Counted from the first letter of the stretch, positions 1 to 7,297 are shown. The stretch is DNA of 9,779 bases from Candidatus Woesearchaeota archaeon (GCA_030679025.1 JAUXTV010000077.1:1-9779), one strand, 5' to 3'. Notes: a model not told the origin generated them from the sequence alone. Translations and numbers: made by a program.

Positions 1-345
1 CAATATGTCTATGCTGTCGAAGTACAAAAACTTTTGGTAACTATAAAAAAATATCCTTCTTTAAGAAGAGTTATAGAGCTCATTAAAAAGAATGAAAAAA
101 TAACCTTGGCTATTCTCTTTGGATCCTATGCAAAAGGAACAGCACATAAAGACAGTGATATAGATATCTATCTATGTACTACAGATACAAAACTGAAAGA
201 AGAAGTTGAAGCGATAGATTCAAAAATAAGTGTAAAGATAGGAAACTATAACAAAGAAAGTCTGCTTATCAAGGAGATAGAAAAAAACCATATTATCCTA
301 AAAGGGATTGAGCTTTACTATGAAAAAAATAAATTTTTTGATTAA
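1..345 (+). CDS. HTH-type nucleotidyltransferase (MNT) protein, C-terminal part, cut by left edge
   Basis: Minimal nucleotidyltransferase of the kind that acts as antitoxin to HEPN proteins, in known pairs by adding AMP to the toxin. The catalytic motif is plain: LFGSYAKG followed by DSDIDI at about 128-170, which fits the family pattern GS-x(9-11)-D-x-D. A start at TTG 34 is possible, but the frame is open to base 1 and upstream codons read like protein (QYVYAVEVQKLL before VTIKKYPSL). I therefore read this as the C-terminal part of a longer protein; related archaeal proteins carry an N-terminal winged-helix domain, which would lie outside the window. The gene overlaps the following HEPN gene by 26 nt, so the two are probably translationally coupled. 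Domain call is firm; the missing N-terminal HTH and the antitoxin role are inferred. Confidence 0.85.
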   Translation, partial: QYVYAVEVQKLLVTIKKYPSLRRVIELIKKNEKITLAILFGSYAKGTAHKDSDIDIYLCTTDTKLKEEVEAIDSKISVKIGNYNKESLLIKEIEKNHIILKGIELYYEKNKFFD

Positions 346-850
346 ACTGAAAAAAGAAGGGAAGCTTCAGGCAGTTGAGCCTAGTGAAGAAATTAAAGAA
401 GCGTATCTAAAACGATCAAATGAATCATTGTCCTCTGCTAAAACATTGCTCAAAATAGGAAATCTAAAAGATGCAGTTGCGTTAGCATATTATACTATGT
501 ATCACTGTCTTCTTGCAGCTCTTTTTAAGATAGGAATAAAATGTGAAAATCATGCAGCATCTATAATCTTACTAAAGGAGGTATTTGAAATAGACAATAC
601 CAATATAACAAAGGCAAAATCTGAAAGGATAGACAAACAATATTATGTTGATTTCTCAGTAAATCAGGAAGAGGCAAATAACACTATAACCATCGCAGAA
701 GAATTCGTTAACCAGATGAATAATTTTATAGCAACACTTAGCTTGGAGAACATAAAAAAGTACAATAATAAGGCTATTGATTTGTTCACAGAAGAGAAAA
801 AAGATAAGAAGAATATAAAAAAAGATAAAAATCAGGAAAATAAGGCTTGA
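320..850 (+). CDS. HEPN-domain protein, probable toxin partner of the MNT gene
   Basis: A 176-residue, mostly helical protein. Residues ~20-140 match the archaeal HEPN pattern: a helix with SLSSAKTLL, then DAVALAYYTMYHCLLAALFKIG, then a late helix with EEANNTITIAEEFV. HEPN proteins beside MNT genes are usually toxic RNases held in check by the nucleotidyltransferase. The usual R-x(4-6)-H RNase motif is not seen; the nearest match is R103-x4-Y108-Y109. The last ~20 residues form a Lys/Asp/Glu/Asn-rich, probably disordered tail. ATG 320 was chosen over TTG 308; both lie inside the end of the MNT gene, and no good Shine-Dalgarno site is seen, which fits coupled translation. The 3' end overlaps the convergent kinase gene by 19 nt. 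Family confident; toxin role inferred from context. Confidence 0.82.
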   Translation: MKKINFLIKLKKEGKLQAVEPSEEIKEAYLKRSNESLSSAKTLLKIGNLKDAVALAYYTMYHCLLAALFKIGIKCENHAASIILLKEVFEIDNTNITKAKSERIDKQYYVDFSVNQEEANNTITIAEEFVNQMNNFIATLSLENIKKYNNKAIDLFTEEKKDKKNIKKDKNQENKA

Positions 851-1395
851 ATAAGCTGTTTATAGCTCTCTTCAGTATGCGTCTGCTTGTACTGTTTCAG
901 AAGATTCTCGAGCTGCTTTCCTTTATATCCTTTTTTTTGCAACAAAAATTGTACAAACTGTGTCACATTCTTTGGTTTTTCCGTCCATCGACAGCGTTCA
1001 AAATCTATCATGACAACAGTCTTGCGTGAAGGCTTACCAGCTTTGATTAAAATATGTTTTGTAGGATGGTGCATCTCAAATTTATTGACATGTAATTTAT
1101 CCAAGACACGACATTGATCGAGAATTTCTTTCGCTAACACCATACTGAGTGGATGTTTTTCTACATACTCTCCGATGGGCACTCCCTGAATATACTCCAT
1201 AAATAACTTGCCTTCCTCCAATTTGAAGAATTTCGGTCCAATATGCTCTGTATTCACTCTTTGTAACCATCCTGCTTCATTCTCTAACGTCGAAAGAGCT
1301 TGGCTAGTAGGCCGAACTTGCTTGACAACAACAGTTTTTCCTTTATACTGAGTAAGAAAGACTTCCCCCCTCTTGCCGCGTGCTAAAAACTCCAT
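832..1395 (-). CDS. Small atypical protein kinase (COG2112-like predicted Ser/Thr kinase)
   Basis: A 187-residue kinase-fold protein, about the size of the archaeal family of predicted Ser/Thr kinases known as COG2112. Seen in order: glycine-rich loop ARGKRGEVFL (5-14), ATP-binding lysine K25 in VVVKQ, a helix-C glutamate in LENEA (~38-40), hinge MEYIQG (66-71), the segment EMHHPTKHILI (107-117) where the catalytic loop should be, and DFERC (131-135) in place of DFG. The conserved stretch PKNVTQFVQFLL follows. The HRD aspartate and the asparagine of the catalytic loop appear replaced by histidines, so activity is uncertain. ATG 1395 lies ~25 nt from a TATA-like palindrome (1415-1424), suggesting a leaderless mRNA. 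It is divergent from the surface-protein genes. Substrate unknown; RIO or Bud32 kinases are alternatives but their signature motifs are absent. Confidence 0.78.
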   Translation of the reverse strand: MEFLARGKRGEVFLTQYKGKTVVVKQVRPTSQALSTLENEAGWLQRVNTEHIGPKFFKLEEGKLFMEYIQGVPIGEYVEKHPLSMVLAKEILDQCRVLDKLHVNKFEMHHPTKHILIKAGKPSRKTVVMIDFERCRWTEKPKNVTQFVQFLLQKKGYKGKQLENLLKQYKQTHTEESYKQLIQALFS

Positions 1396-1414
1396 AAAAG
1401 CTCGTATAGAAAGC

Positions 1415-1425
1415 TATTTAAATAA
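1415..1425. promoter_or_regulatory. Shared palindromic TATA box between divergent genes
   Basis: TATTTAAATA (1415-1424) is its own reverse complement. Its centre is ~25 nt from the kinase ATG (1395), the spacing of a leaderless archaeal promoter. It is ~40 nt from the rightward ATG (1459), which leaves room for a short leader holding GAGGG (1449-1453). One box could serve both directions. Confidence 0.6.
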
Positions 1426-1458
1426 TTACTGATGAAAATAAGGTAAAAGAGGGATACT

Positions 1459-3234
1459 ATGCAGGCAAAAGTACTAAACAGCATCTTCATTACATTCATT
1501 TTGTTCTTAAGCGTCATAGCTATAGCATATGCAGAAGATCCTTTAAGTTTTGATCCTGTCAAAGGATATGAGTTTCTTGCTAGTAAAAATGAGAATGGAA
1601 AATATGAAAATGTTATTACCACAGCAATAGTTGCTCTTGCTTTCAAAGACGTTGGTGCAACTGCGCATGCAGAACAAGCATTCGCCTGGTTAAAATCTCA
1701 AGAAGATACTACGCAACATTGTTGGCCAAAAGGAAATTGTAAAAGTAAAGATACTGCTTTTGCTATCTGGGCTTTAAATGAGTTCGGAGAAAATACTGAT
1801 GCTGGAGAAGAATACTTAAAAAGTGCTTTAATTCCAGCATTGCAAAGAAACTGGTATCTAGAGATTGTCACTACTAACAGTGGTTCTTGTCGTATCTCTT
1901 ATCCAGGACCTAATGGCAGAGAAGAAGAAACTATTCAAGTGGAAGCAGGAACCTTTCCACAATGTACTGTAGCAACCACAAATACTTTTTTCGATCTCAA
2001 CCAATGTCTAAGAATAAGAGATGTTGTAGCAACTCGCTCCTCAGTTGATTTTGATATTAATTGTGCAGAGTTAGGTGCTAGCTCTATTATCTCCATAATT
2101 TATAATACGCAAAATAGTTATTCTTTAGTACAACAAGCAACCACAGATCGTTATCAAGCAGTTATTAACAATGGATGTTTCAGCGATAATCCTGCAGACA
2201 ATACTTGTAGCAAAGATGCTTCTTTATTCACCAATTGGATTTTAGCGCAAGTGGCAGCATCTACAAATGTTGAAATTTGGTTAAAAACAGTCTACGATCC
2301 CTTAAAACCTTTAGATAATGCCTTATTTGCTTTAGCAGCTAAAGAGACTACATCCACTTATGTTAGCAATCTTATCAAAGCACAACGCAATGATGGAAGC
2401 TTCAACAATGATGTCCATGAAACTGTCTTTGCTATGCTCGCATTGAAAAAAGCAGGAAGCACTACAGAATTAAATGCAGCTACAGAATGGTTAAAGACTA
2501 AGCAGCAAAGTGATGGTTCTTGGGAGAATGTGCAAAACACAGCTCTAGCATTATATAGTGCATTTACAAATGTTCCAGTTTCTCTTCCAGCGCCGAACTT
2601 TAATGGTCCAAATGGAGCACCTTCTTGTGGAGATGAAATCTGTAGTGGTGATGAAACTGTATTCACTTGTCCTCAAGATTGTGAAACAACTAGCTCTGTC
2701 TGTAATGAAAATAGTGCTTGTGAAGCAGCTGCAGGCGAAGACAGTGATAATTGTAGTGCAGATTGTTACTGCGGCGATCAAATTTGTGATGATTATGAAC
2801 GCTCAACAAATGCTTGCGCAACTGACTGTGGTAATAATCAACCAGCAGAATTTTGTGGTAATGATGTAACAGAAGGTACAGAAGAATGTGATGGTGCTGA
2901 TGATAGTGCATGCCCGGGTCTTTGTACTAGTTCCTGTAGTTGTGAAGTAGAAGAAAGTGGGGGAGTAGGCAAATGGTTGCTCATGATTTTCATATTCCTC
3001 TTGTTAGCAGCAGCAGGATTCTTCTATATAAGAAATAAAGGAAAAGGCAGCAGTAAGCCAGCAGGCAAGACAACTCAAGAATACAGACCGTTCACTTCTC
3101 AAATGGAGAAAACACAGACACAACAACCCAAGTGGAATATGCCTTCTTCATCAGGATCCTCGCTCAAAACAAAAATAGAAGACGATCTTGATAAGTCCTT
3201 GGAAGAAGCCAAAAAGCTTTTGAAGAAGTTATAA
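1459..3234 (+). CDS. Secreted membrane-anchored protein with terpenoid-cyclase-like repeats and Cys-rich stalk
   Basis: A 591-residue predicted surface protein. Signal peptide at 1-25 (cleavage after AYA, before EDPLS). Residues ~30-120 and ~285-370 carry alpha/alpha-toroid repeats of the prenyltransferase/squalene-cyclase type: paired helices ending in segments such as QRNDGSFNNDVHETVFAMLAL and QQSDGSWENVQNTALALYSAF. The catalytic DxDD or prenyltransferase residues are not seen, so it is probably a binding or structural domain. Residues 390-495 form a Cys-rich stalk with CGDEIC-x-SGDE-like units at 390-408, 415-436 (degenerate) and 438-457, then a CGNDVTEGTEECDG unit at 466. A transmembrane helix (505-524) and a ~65-residue cytoplasmic tail with a short acidic/basic helix follow. 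ATG 1459 is preceded by GAGGG at good spacing. The next gene starts 13 nt downstream, so they form an operon. Topology is clear; ligand and function unknown. Confidence 0.8.
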   Translation: MQAKVLNSIFITFILFLSVIAIAYAEDPLSFDPVKGYEFLASKNENGKYENVITTAIVALAFKDVGATAHAEQAFAWLKSQEDTTQHCWPKGNCKSKDTAFAIWALNEFGENTDAGEEYLKSALIPALQRNWYLEIVTTNSGSCRISYPGPNGREEETIQVEAGTFPQCTVATTNTFFDLNQCLRIRDVVATRSSVDFDINCAELGASSIISIIYNTQNSYSLVQQATTDRYQAVINNGCFSDNPADNTCSKDASLFTNWILAQVAASTNVEIWLKTVYDPLKPLDNALFALAAKETTSTYVSNLIKAQRNDGSFNNDVHETVFAMLALKKAGSTTELNAATEWLKTKQQSDGSWENVQNTALALYSAFTNVPVSLPAPNFNGPNGAPSCGDEICSGDETVFTCPQDCETTSSVCNENSACEAAAGEDSDNCSADCYCGDQICDDYERSTNACATDCGNNQPAEFCGNDVTEGTEECDGADDSACPGLCTSSCSCEVEESGGVGKWLLMIFIFLLLAAAGFFYIRNKGKGSSKPAGKTTQEYRPFTSQMEKTQTQQPKWNMPSSSGSSLKTKIEDDLDKSLEEAKKLLKKL

Positions 3235-3247
3235 ATATCTCTTGCTC

Positions 3248-4516
3248 ATGAAAGTCATCCTAATTTTACTGGTAAGCTTACTAGCAGTGATGCAGATAGC
3301 TCACGCTGAAGAAGTTATTACCCTAGAACCTCTCAATCAAGTTTATAGTGCTGGCGAGACTGTACAAGTGAAGATAACTACTCTGCCTTTAGAAAAGCCA
3401 TTAAAAGCAGAACAAATCAGCCTGTATGAAGGTGCAACGAAAATACCTATTGCTCCCTTTTTTATAAGATATAGCAGTACTGTCTATGTTCTTTATTTTG
3501 ATATGCCTTCCGCAAGCACACAAGATCTAATCTTGAAAGTGGAAAGAGCTTTATATAAAAAGAATGGGATTTTGGAAGAGACTACGGCGCAAAGAATAAT
3601 TACATTAGATAATGAGAAAGCATCTATTCTTGCATTCATTCCTGGATTTGTAGTCTTAGAGAAAAACCAAGAAGGCATACAGTTACAAGTAGAAAATAAG
3701 AAGGGAAGTACATTTTTGAATATTACCACATCACCAAGCATAACGCACGTCTATAATGGATTGCAAACAGTGAACACTGGAACAAAACGTATTTTTAGAT
3801 TTACAGTGGATCAAACAAAACTAGAATCAGATGCACATATTACTTTAAACCATAATGATTTTTCGTATACTATTCCTGTGATGCAGCGACAAGAAATTGT
3901 TCAGCAACAACCACAACCTTCACAAACACCAGCAGCTTTAACTTTCATAGCCACTAAATCAGAAGTGAAACAAATCATCCAACCTGGAATAGTATTGGCA
4001 GGTACTTTAAGTCTTAAGAACCAAGGAAATACTTCTCTAGACAACATTTCGCTTGCTCTTGTAGGCAATATACGAGCAATAACAACTATAGACACTACTT
4101 TTATTCCAAGCTTGCAGCCACAGCAAAGTGTAGATATTACTTTAACCATCAATAAAAATCGTGATGCTGTTCCTTCTCTCTATGAAGGTGTTTTGCAGGC
4201 GGCAACAGGTACTGAAACAGCATCTTTCCCTCTGAGCATTGAAGTGCAAGAAGAAACTAGTGGTGGAGAAATCAATGCAACTGAAGTAAATCTAGACTTA
4301 AAACAGAATGAACTGCCAGATGACCTAGAGCAAAACCCTCTCAATATCAATCTCTCCAAACCAACTCCGCAGCAAGCACAAAAAGAATATCCTATTGGAT
4401 TAATAATTGTAACTTTATTTATTCTAGGAATCTTAATAGCCTTTTATGTTTTGAAAAAGAAAAAACCTATAAAAGAAGAAACATTCGATGAGTATATTAA
4501 AAAGATAAGAAAATAA
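3248..4516 (+). CDS. Secreted membrane-anchored protein with Ig/CARDB-like beta domains
   Basis: A 422-residue predicted surface protein with signal peptide 1-20 (cleavage after AHA, before EEVI), a long beta-rich ectodomain, one transmembrane helix near 383-402 (IGLIIVTLFILGILIAFYVL), and a short Lys-rich cytoplasmic tail. The first ~100 residues resemble an Ig-like fold (LEPLNQVYSAGETVQVKI). Around 225-335, the pattern SLKNQGNTSLDNISLAL ... SLQPQQSVDITLTI ... EGVLQAATG is typical of CARDB/NEW3-type beta sandwiches in archaeal surface proteins. ATG 3248 was preferred to the in-frame TTG 3242 because it opens directly on the signal peptide; no Shine-Dalgarno site is seen, so translation may depend on the gene 13 nt upstream. 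Its stop abuts the stop of the convergent gene with no gap (TAA|TTA at 4514-4519). Likely works with the preceding protein at the cell surface; function unknown. Confidence 0.78.
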   Translation: MKVILILLVSLLAVMQIAHAEEVITLEPLNQVYSAGETVQVKITTLPLEKPLKAEQISLYEGATKIPIAPFFIRYSSTVYVLYFDMPSASTQDLILKVERALYKKNGILEETTAQRIITLDNEKASILAFIPGFVVLEKNQEGIQLQVENKKGSTFLNITTSPSITHVYNGLQTVNTGTKRIFRFTVDQTKLESDAHITLNHNDFSYTIPVMQRQEIVQQQPQPSQTPAALTFIATKSEVKQIIQPGIVLAGTLSLKNQGNTSLDNISLALVGNIRAITTIDTTFIPSLQPQQSVDITLTINKNRDAVPSLYEGVLQAATGTETASFPLSIEVQEETSGGEINATEVNLDLKQNELPDDLEQNPLNINLSKPTPQQAQKEYPIGLIIVTLFILGILIAFYVLKKKKPIKEETFDEYIKKIRK

Positions 4517-4927
4517 TTATTTCTTTTGTGCTTCTAGTTTCTTTTTGAGAAGAATATTTTCTGCATGAATGTTTTTCAAAACCATATCATATTGGTGCAA
4601 GCGTGCTAAGAGATCATTCAAAACATCACTCACTACATGATGTTGCAGTTGTAATTCTTCTGGTTCTATAATTTCTAAAGAGGAAGGCATGAAATCAAAG
4701 CAAAAACCAGTCAAGACTTGTACAGTTTTAACTTCCATATCAAGTTCAGCAAAAGTACTCCATAAATTCTTATCACCCATTTTTTCAGAGGGAAAAAGTT
4801 TTTCATTAGTTATTTTAGCATCAGGATATTGCTTAGCTTTCTCTAGAATCATCTGCATAGTCTTCTTAACATGCTCTTCTGGACTACCTAAAATTTCAAG
4901 AATTACACGTGCTTTGAGTTTAGCCAT
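4517..4927 (-). CDS. Conserved archaeal hypothetical protein with C-terminal coiled coil
   Basis: A 136-residue soluble protein without signal peptide or membrane segment. Residues 1-90 look like an alpha/beta domain (KARVILEILGSPEEHVKKTMQMI, then STFAELDMEV and FCFDFMPSSLEIIEPEEL). Residues ~95-136 form a long amphipathic helix or coiled coil (VLNDLLARLHQYDMVLKN, then HAENILLKKKLE). The sequence looks like a protein found repeatedly in DPANN genomes, but I know no function for it. ATG 4927 is chosen over an upstream TTG (4948) because it overlaps the stop of the LTD gene by 8 nt (ATGGCTAA), the classic arrangement for translational coupling. It therefore sits as the second gene of the LTD operon and may act on the cytoplasmic side for it. 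Confidence 0.72.
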   Translation of the reverse strand: MAKLKARVILEILGSPEEHVKKTMQMILEKAKQYPDAKITNEKLFPSEKMGDKNLWSTFAELDMEVKTVQVLTGFCFDFMPSSLEIIEPEELQLQHHVVSDVLNDLLARLHQYDMVLKNIHAENILLKKKLEAQKK

Positions 4928-6356
4928 GGTTCGTGAGTAATGCTGCAATCACCAAGAGCAACGTCAAGCAGAAAAAGTAGACTGCCCATCGTTTTGCCTT
5001 AGCATCGCTGGATTCATAGACTAGGCGCCCTGTAGCGTTTATAAAGTTGTCGGACACCTGTCGTTGCACAGTTTCTTTTTTGACAGTTGCAGAAACTTTT
5101 GGTGTCTCTTGGAGTTTAATACTAGTGCTAATATTTTGCTCTAGAACAACACAGCTATCTTTTGCAGTGCCTCGAACACTTACAGGAAGTGTTGTTGTAG
5201 TGTCAAGCCCTTCTGCTACAACTATATAGGTATCGTCTTTGAGTTTTCCTTGGCAATTAGGCAGTAAAGGAATTGTTAGAGTGAAGACATGTTCTACAAA
5301 TTTCTCTTCAATACTGACAGTTGTTTGCTTGCTGAGATTAAGTACAGAAAGTTTGACAGTAGTTTTTTCTGTGTCTCCCTTATAGACTCGTAACCGTACA
5401 CGAAAAGATTCTCCAAAACGAACGACATCATCGTTGCCCACATAGATGCGTTCAAGAATCAGTGAAGAATTCAAAGAAACTTCTGCTGGTCTGTGGTTTG
5501 TTCCAGGTGTTGGTACAGAAAGACTAAAACTATTTGTAGTAAAATCTTGTGACCAGCTTAATCCCTCTTTAGAAAAACTATAGCTCACTTGATCAAGCAA
5601 CTGGAGAGGAGTACTCAACTTAACTTGTTCAAATCCTGCATTATTAAGTAGCGATTGTCCTTGCAAATAAACAACTTGATAACTATTGGGAGTAAGTAAA
5701 GGATCTTCTACATGTATGTCTGAGATAACTACTGTAGAATTGCGTGCATCTTCTAATAATAAACCACGAAGATCTAAAGTTTCCCCTCCATAATTATAGA
5801 GCTCTATCCATTCTCCATCTGGTCTTGAAGCCCTGTCATCGCCTATCGGATCTGGTAAAAATTCACTAATGCGCAAAGTGTAATTCTGTTCTGGAGTGGT
5901 CTGATTTAAATCATTTTCTAGCCCAGGAGTCGGAGAACAAGAAGTAAAGATATCATGAGAGCGGCAAAGAGCATGCCCATCATTGCTTGCACCATCACGA
6001 TCACTCACATAGAAAAAAACATCTAAGATAGACTCATTATCACGAAATAAGACAAGGTCTCTATCATTATTCAAATTATTGCCTAGGGTTGCTCCAGTAG
6101 TATAAGCAGTGACATTAAGATCAGTCAAATTAAAGCCTTCTTCTACAATCAGAACATAGGGAGTGGCAAAATCCTGCAAAAGAGTTAAAGCATCAGAGGA
6201 AGCAAGATCCTCAAAAAGAATGTCAGACAGAGAAGTTGCATTAGTAAACAGCTCTATATATTCTTGGTTGTTATCATTGCCCTCTGGATCATACATAATC
6301 TCAGTAATTTGAAAACCGCATAAGAACGGTACAAGTAGCAGATACCAGAGTTGCAT
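4920..6356 (-). CDS. Membrane-anchored protein with two lamin-tail (LTD) domains
   Basis: A 478-residue predicted exported protein. A short hydrophobic N-terminus (1-15, WYLLLVPFLCG) is probably a signal peptide or anchor. Two LTD beta-sandwich domains follow: ~16-147, opening with ITEIMYDPEGNDNNQEYIEL and closing with SPTPGLEN, and ~162-289, opening with ISEFLPDPIGDDRA, containing DGEWIELYNYG, and closing with VPTPGTNH. The (P)TPGxxN ending is typical of secreted LTD proteins. Residues ~295-400 form another beta domain (VVRFGESFRVRLRVY). A transmembrane helix lies at ~457-474 (VYFFCLTLLLVIAALL), with almost nothing after it. In bacteria and archaea LTD domains are found on extracellular proteins, often with nucleases or phosphatases; no enzyme domain is seen here. 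It is the first gene of a two-gene unit with the small coiled-coil protein. Confidence 0.8.
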   Translation of the reverse strand: MQLWYLLLVPFLCGFQITEIMYDPEGNDNNQEYIELFTNATSLSDILFEDLASSDALTLLQDFATPYVLIVEEGFNLTDLNVTAYTTGATLGNNLNNDRDLVLFRDNESILDVFFYVSDRDGASNDGHALCRSHDIFTSCSPTPGLENDLNQTTPEQNYTLRISEFLPDPIGDDRASRPDGEWIELYNYGGETLDLRGLLLEDARNSTVVISDIHVEDPLLTPNSYQVVYLQGQSLLNNAGFEQVKLSTPLQLLDQVSYSFSKEGLSWSQDFTTNSFSLSVPTPGTNHRPAEVSLNSSLILERIYVGNDDVVRFGESFRVRLRVYKGDTEKTTVKLSVLNLSKQTTVSIEEKFVEHVFTLTIPLLPNCQGKLKDDTYIVVAEGLDTTTTLPVSVRGTAKDSCVVLEQNISTSIKLQETPKVSATVKKETVQRQVSDNFINATGRLVYESSDAKAKRWAVYFFCLTLLLVIAALLTNHG

Positions 6357-6378
6357 ACTAAAAGTAAAGAGTTAGTTA

Positions 6379-6390
6379 ATATCTAGATAT
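6379..6390. promoter_or_regulatory. 12-bp palindrome in the LTD gene promoter
   Basis: ATATCTAGATAT is a perfect 12-bp palindrome centred ~28 nt before the LTD start codon, where a TATA box would be expected on the minus strand. It could be a weak TATA element or a regulator site. The whole gap to Hjc is only 54 bp. Confidence 0.3.
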
Positions 6391-6410
6391 CGTTAGAATT
6401 ACCGAAAATC

Positions 6411-6821
6411 TTACGGTGGAGTCGAAGCATATTCGCTATTGATCAATGCTTTGAAGGTAATTCCCTTCTCTTTGCATAAATCTTTCGACACAAAGAAATT
6501 CTTTCCGTTGTTCCTTCCTAAGTCTTCTGGCTTCAAGAAAGACCATCCTTCTCTATCAAAGCGCATCCCAATCCACGCTTCAGCACCAAAACCTTTGGCA
6601 AATTCCTTGAGTTCGTTGACTTGTTGTTCCGTGATATATCTTCTATCTTGCCCACCGCTCTTGCATTCAATAGCGAAGCTTTTACCAGCTTTACCCACTA
6701 AGAGATCGGGACAGGGAAAAGGCATGCTTCCAGAACCAGCTACTCGTAAACAAAAGTGTCCAGCTTCCCAGAACATATGTAAAAGTTCCCTTTCAGTGCG
6801 ACTGCCTTTAGCTTTGGAAAT
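6411..6821 (-). CDS. hjc: Holliday junction resolvase Hjc, probable AUU start
   Basis: Archaeal resolvase that cuts four-way DNA junctions in recombination and fork repair. The first ATG (6776) would give 121 residues starting MFWEAGHF and would lack the conserved N-terminal motif. The frame continues upstream, without a stop, as SKAKGSRTERELLH, the normal start of Hjc. The only codon where Met is expected is ATT (6821-6819), preceded five bases earlier by GGGTGAT, a good Shine-Dalgarno match, and by TTTATAAA (6861-6854). Counted from ATT (136 residues), the active-site set is complete: E10 in GSRTERE, D39 in CPDL, E52 and K54 in IECK. No ATG, GTG or TTG lies in the extension. Enzyme identity is firm; the AUU start is inferred, and a sequencing error (ATG to ATT) is the main alternative. 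Confidence 0.88.
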   Translation of the reverse strand: MSKAKGSRTERELLHMFWEAGHFCLRVAGSGSMPFPCPDLLVGKAGKSFAIECKSGGQDRRYITEQQVNELKEFAKGFGAEAWIGMRFDREGWSFLKPEDLGRNNGKNFFVSKDLCKEKGITFKALINSEYASTPP

Positions 6822-6826
6822 AGATA

Positions 6827-6833
6827 ATCACCC
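6827..6833 (-). promoter_or_regulatory. Shine-Dalgarno site that supports the ATT start of hjc
   Basis: On the minus strand this reads GGGTGAT. GGTGAT is complementary to the conserved archaeal 16S rRNA 3' end (ATCACCTCC). Five bases separate it from ATT at 6821. It is useless for the ATG at 6776, ~50 nt away. Confidence 0.65.
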
Positions 6834-6853
6834 AAATAGAAAATAAATCCTTC

Positions 6854-6861
6854 TTTATAAA
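6854..6861 (-). promoter_or_regulatory. TATA box for hjc
   Basis: TTTATAAA centred ~37 nt before the ATT codon. A transcript starting ~25 nt downstream would begin right at the Shine-Dalgarno site, giving a leader of about 12 nt. Confidence 0.6.
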
Positions 6862-6876
6862 TGTTAAGATAGAAGA

Positions 6877-7290
6877 TTATTTAGCATGCTCTTTTACTAA
6901 ATTTAAAACACTACTAGTTTCGTGATAGACTCTAAGACAACTAATCTTATCATTAGCAAAATAAAAACGATTTATTCCTCGCAACTCTAGAATAAAAGGT
7001 CTCGTAACTACTAAACCAGCCACTATTGCACCTGTTCTATAAGTTAATTTGCCAATCCATTCTACCATTGCTACACTATCTTTTTCTAGGATCTCAAGAA
7101 TATCAAAGGTACAGGAAGAAATTCTCTGTTGAAAATCATTACAATAAGACTTGACACCTTCTCTTCCTTGAAAGACGGGAAAATGAACATTATAAATTGC
7201 AATATCGTCAGTAAATATTGTCTGCAATGCTTGAAGATCCGATGCTGCACGAGCTTTAAAATAACTTTCAATCAAGTGTTTTTTGTTCAT
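6877..7290 (-). CDS. SnoaL-like (NTF2-fold) protein
   Basis: A 137-residue small alpha+beta-barrel protein of the SnoaL/NTF2-like group. Typical features: N-terminal helices HLIESYFKARAASDLQALQTIF followed by TDDIAIYNVHFPVFQGREGVKSY (barrel entry and the GREGV turn), then alternating beta strands (DSVAMVEWIGKLTYR, FILELRGINRFYF, ISCLRVYHET). Members are isomerases, cyclases, hydrolases or simple ligand carriers, so the reaction cannot be named. ATG 7290 is centred ~25 nt from a shared TATATA element, giving a leaderless transcript. An inverted repeat (7298-7312) lies between that box and the start codon, so the divergent HxlR regulator probably controls this gene. Length is normal for the family. 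Confidence 0.8.
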   Translation of the reverse strand: MNKKHLIESYFKARAASDLQALQTIFTDDIAIYNVHFPVFQGREGVKSYCNDFQQRISSCTFDILEILEKDSVAMVEWIGKLTYRTGAIVAGLVVTRPFILELRGINRFYFANDKISCLRVYHETSSVLNLVKEHAK

Positions 7291-7297
7291 AGAAGCG

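Noticed and set aside
2358..2911. Overlapping ORFs on both strands within the surface-protein gene
   Set aside because: Shadows caused by the repetitive Cys/Gly/Asp-rich coding sequence.
6411..6776. Hjc as a 121-residue protein from ATG 6776
   Set aside because: It would lack the catalytic Glu and the conserved N-terminal motif that are encoded in frame just upstream.
6439..6846. 135-codon plus-strand ORF
   Set aside because: It is antisense to hjc and has no recognisable domain or start signals.
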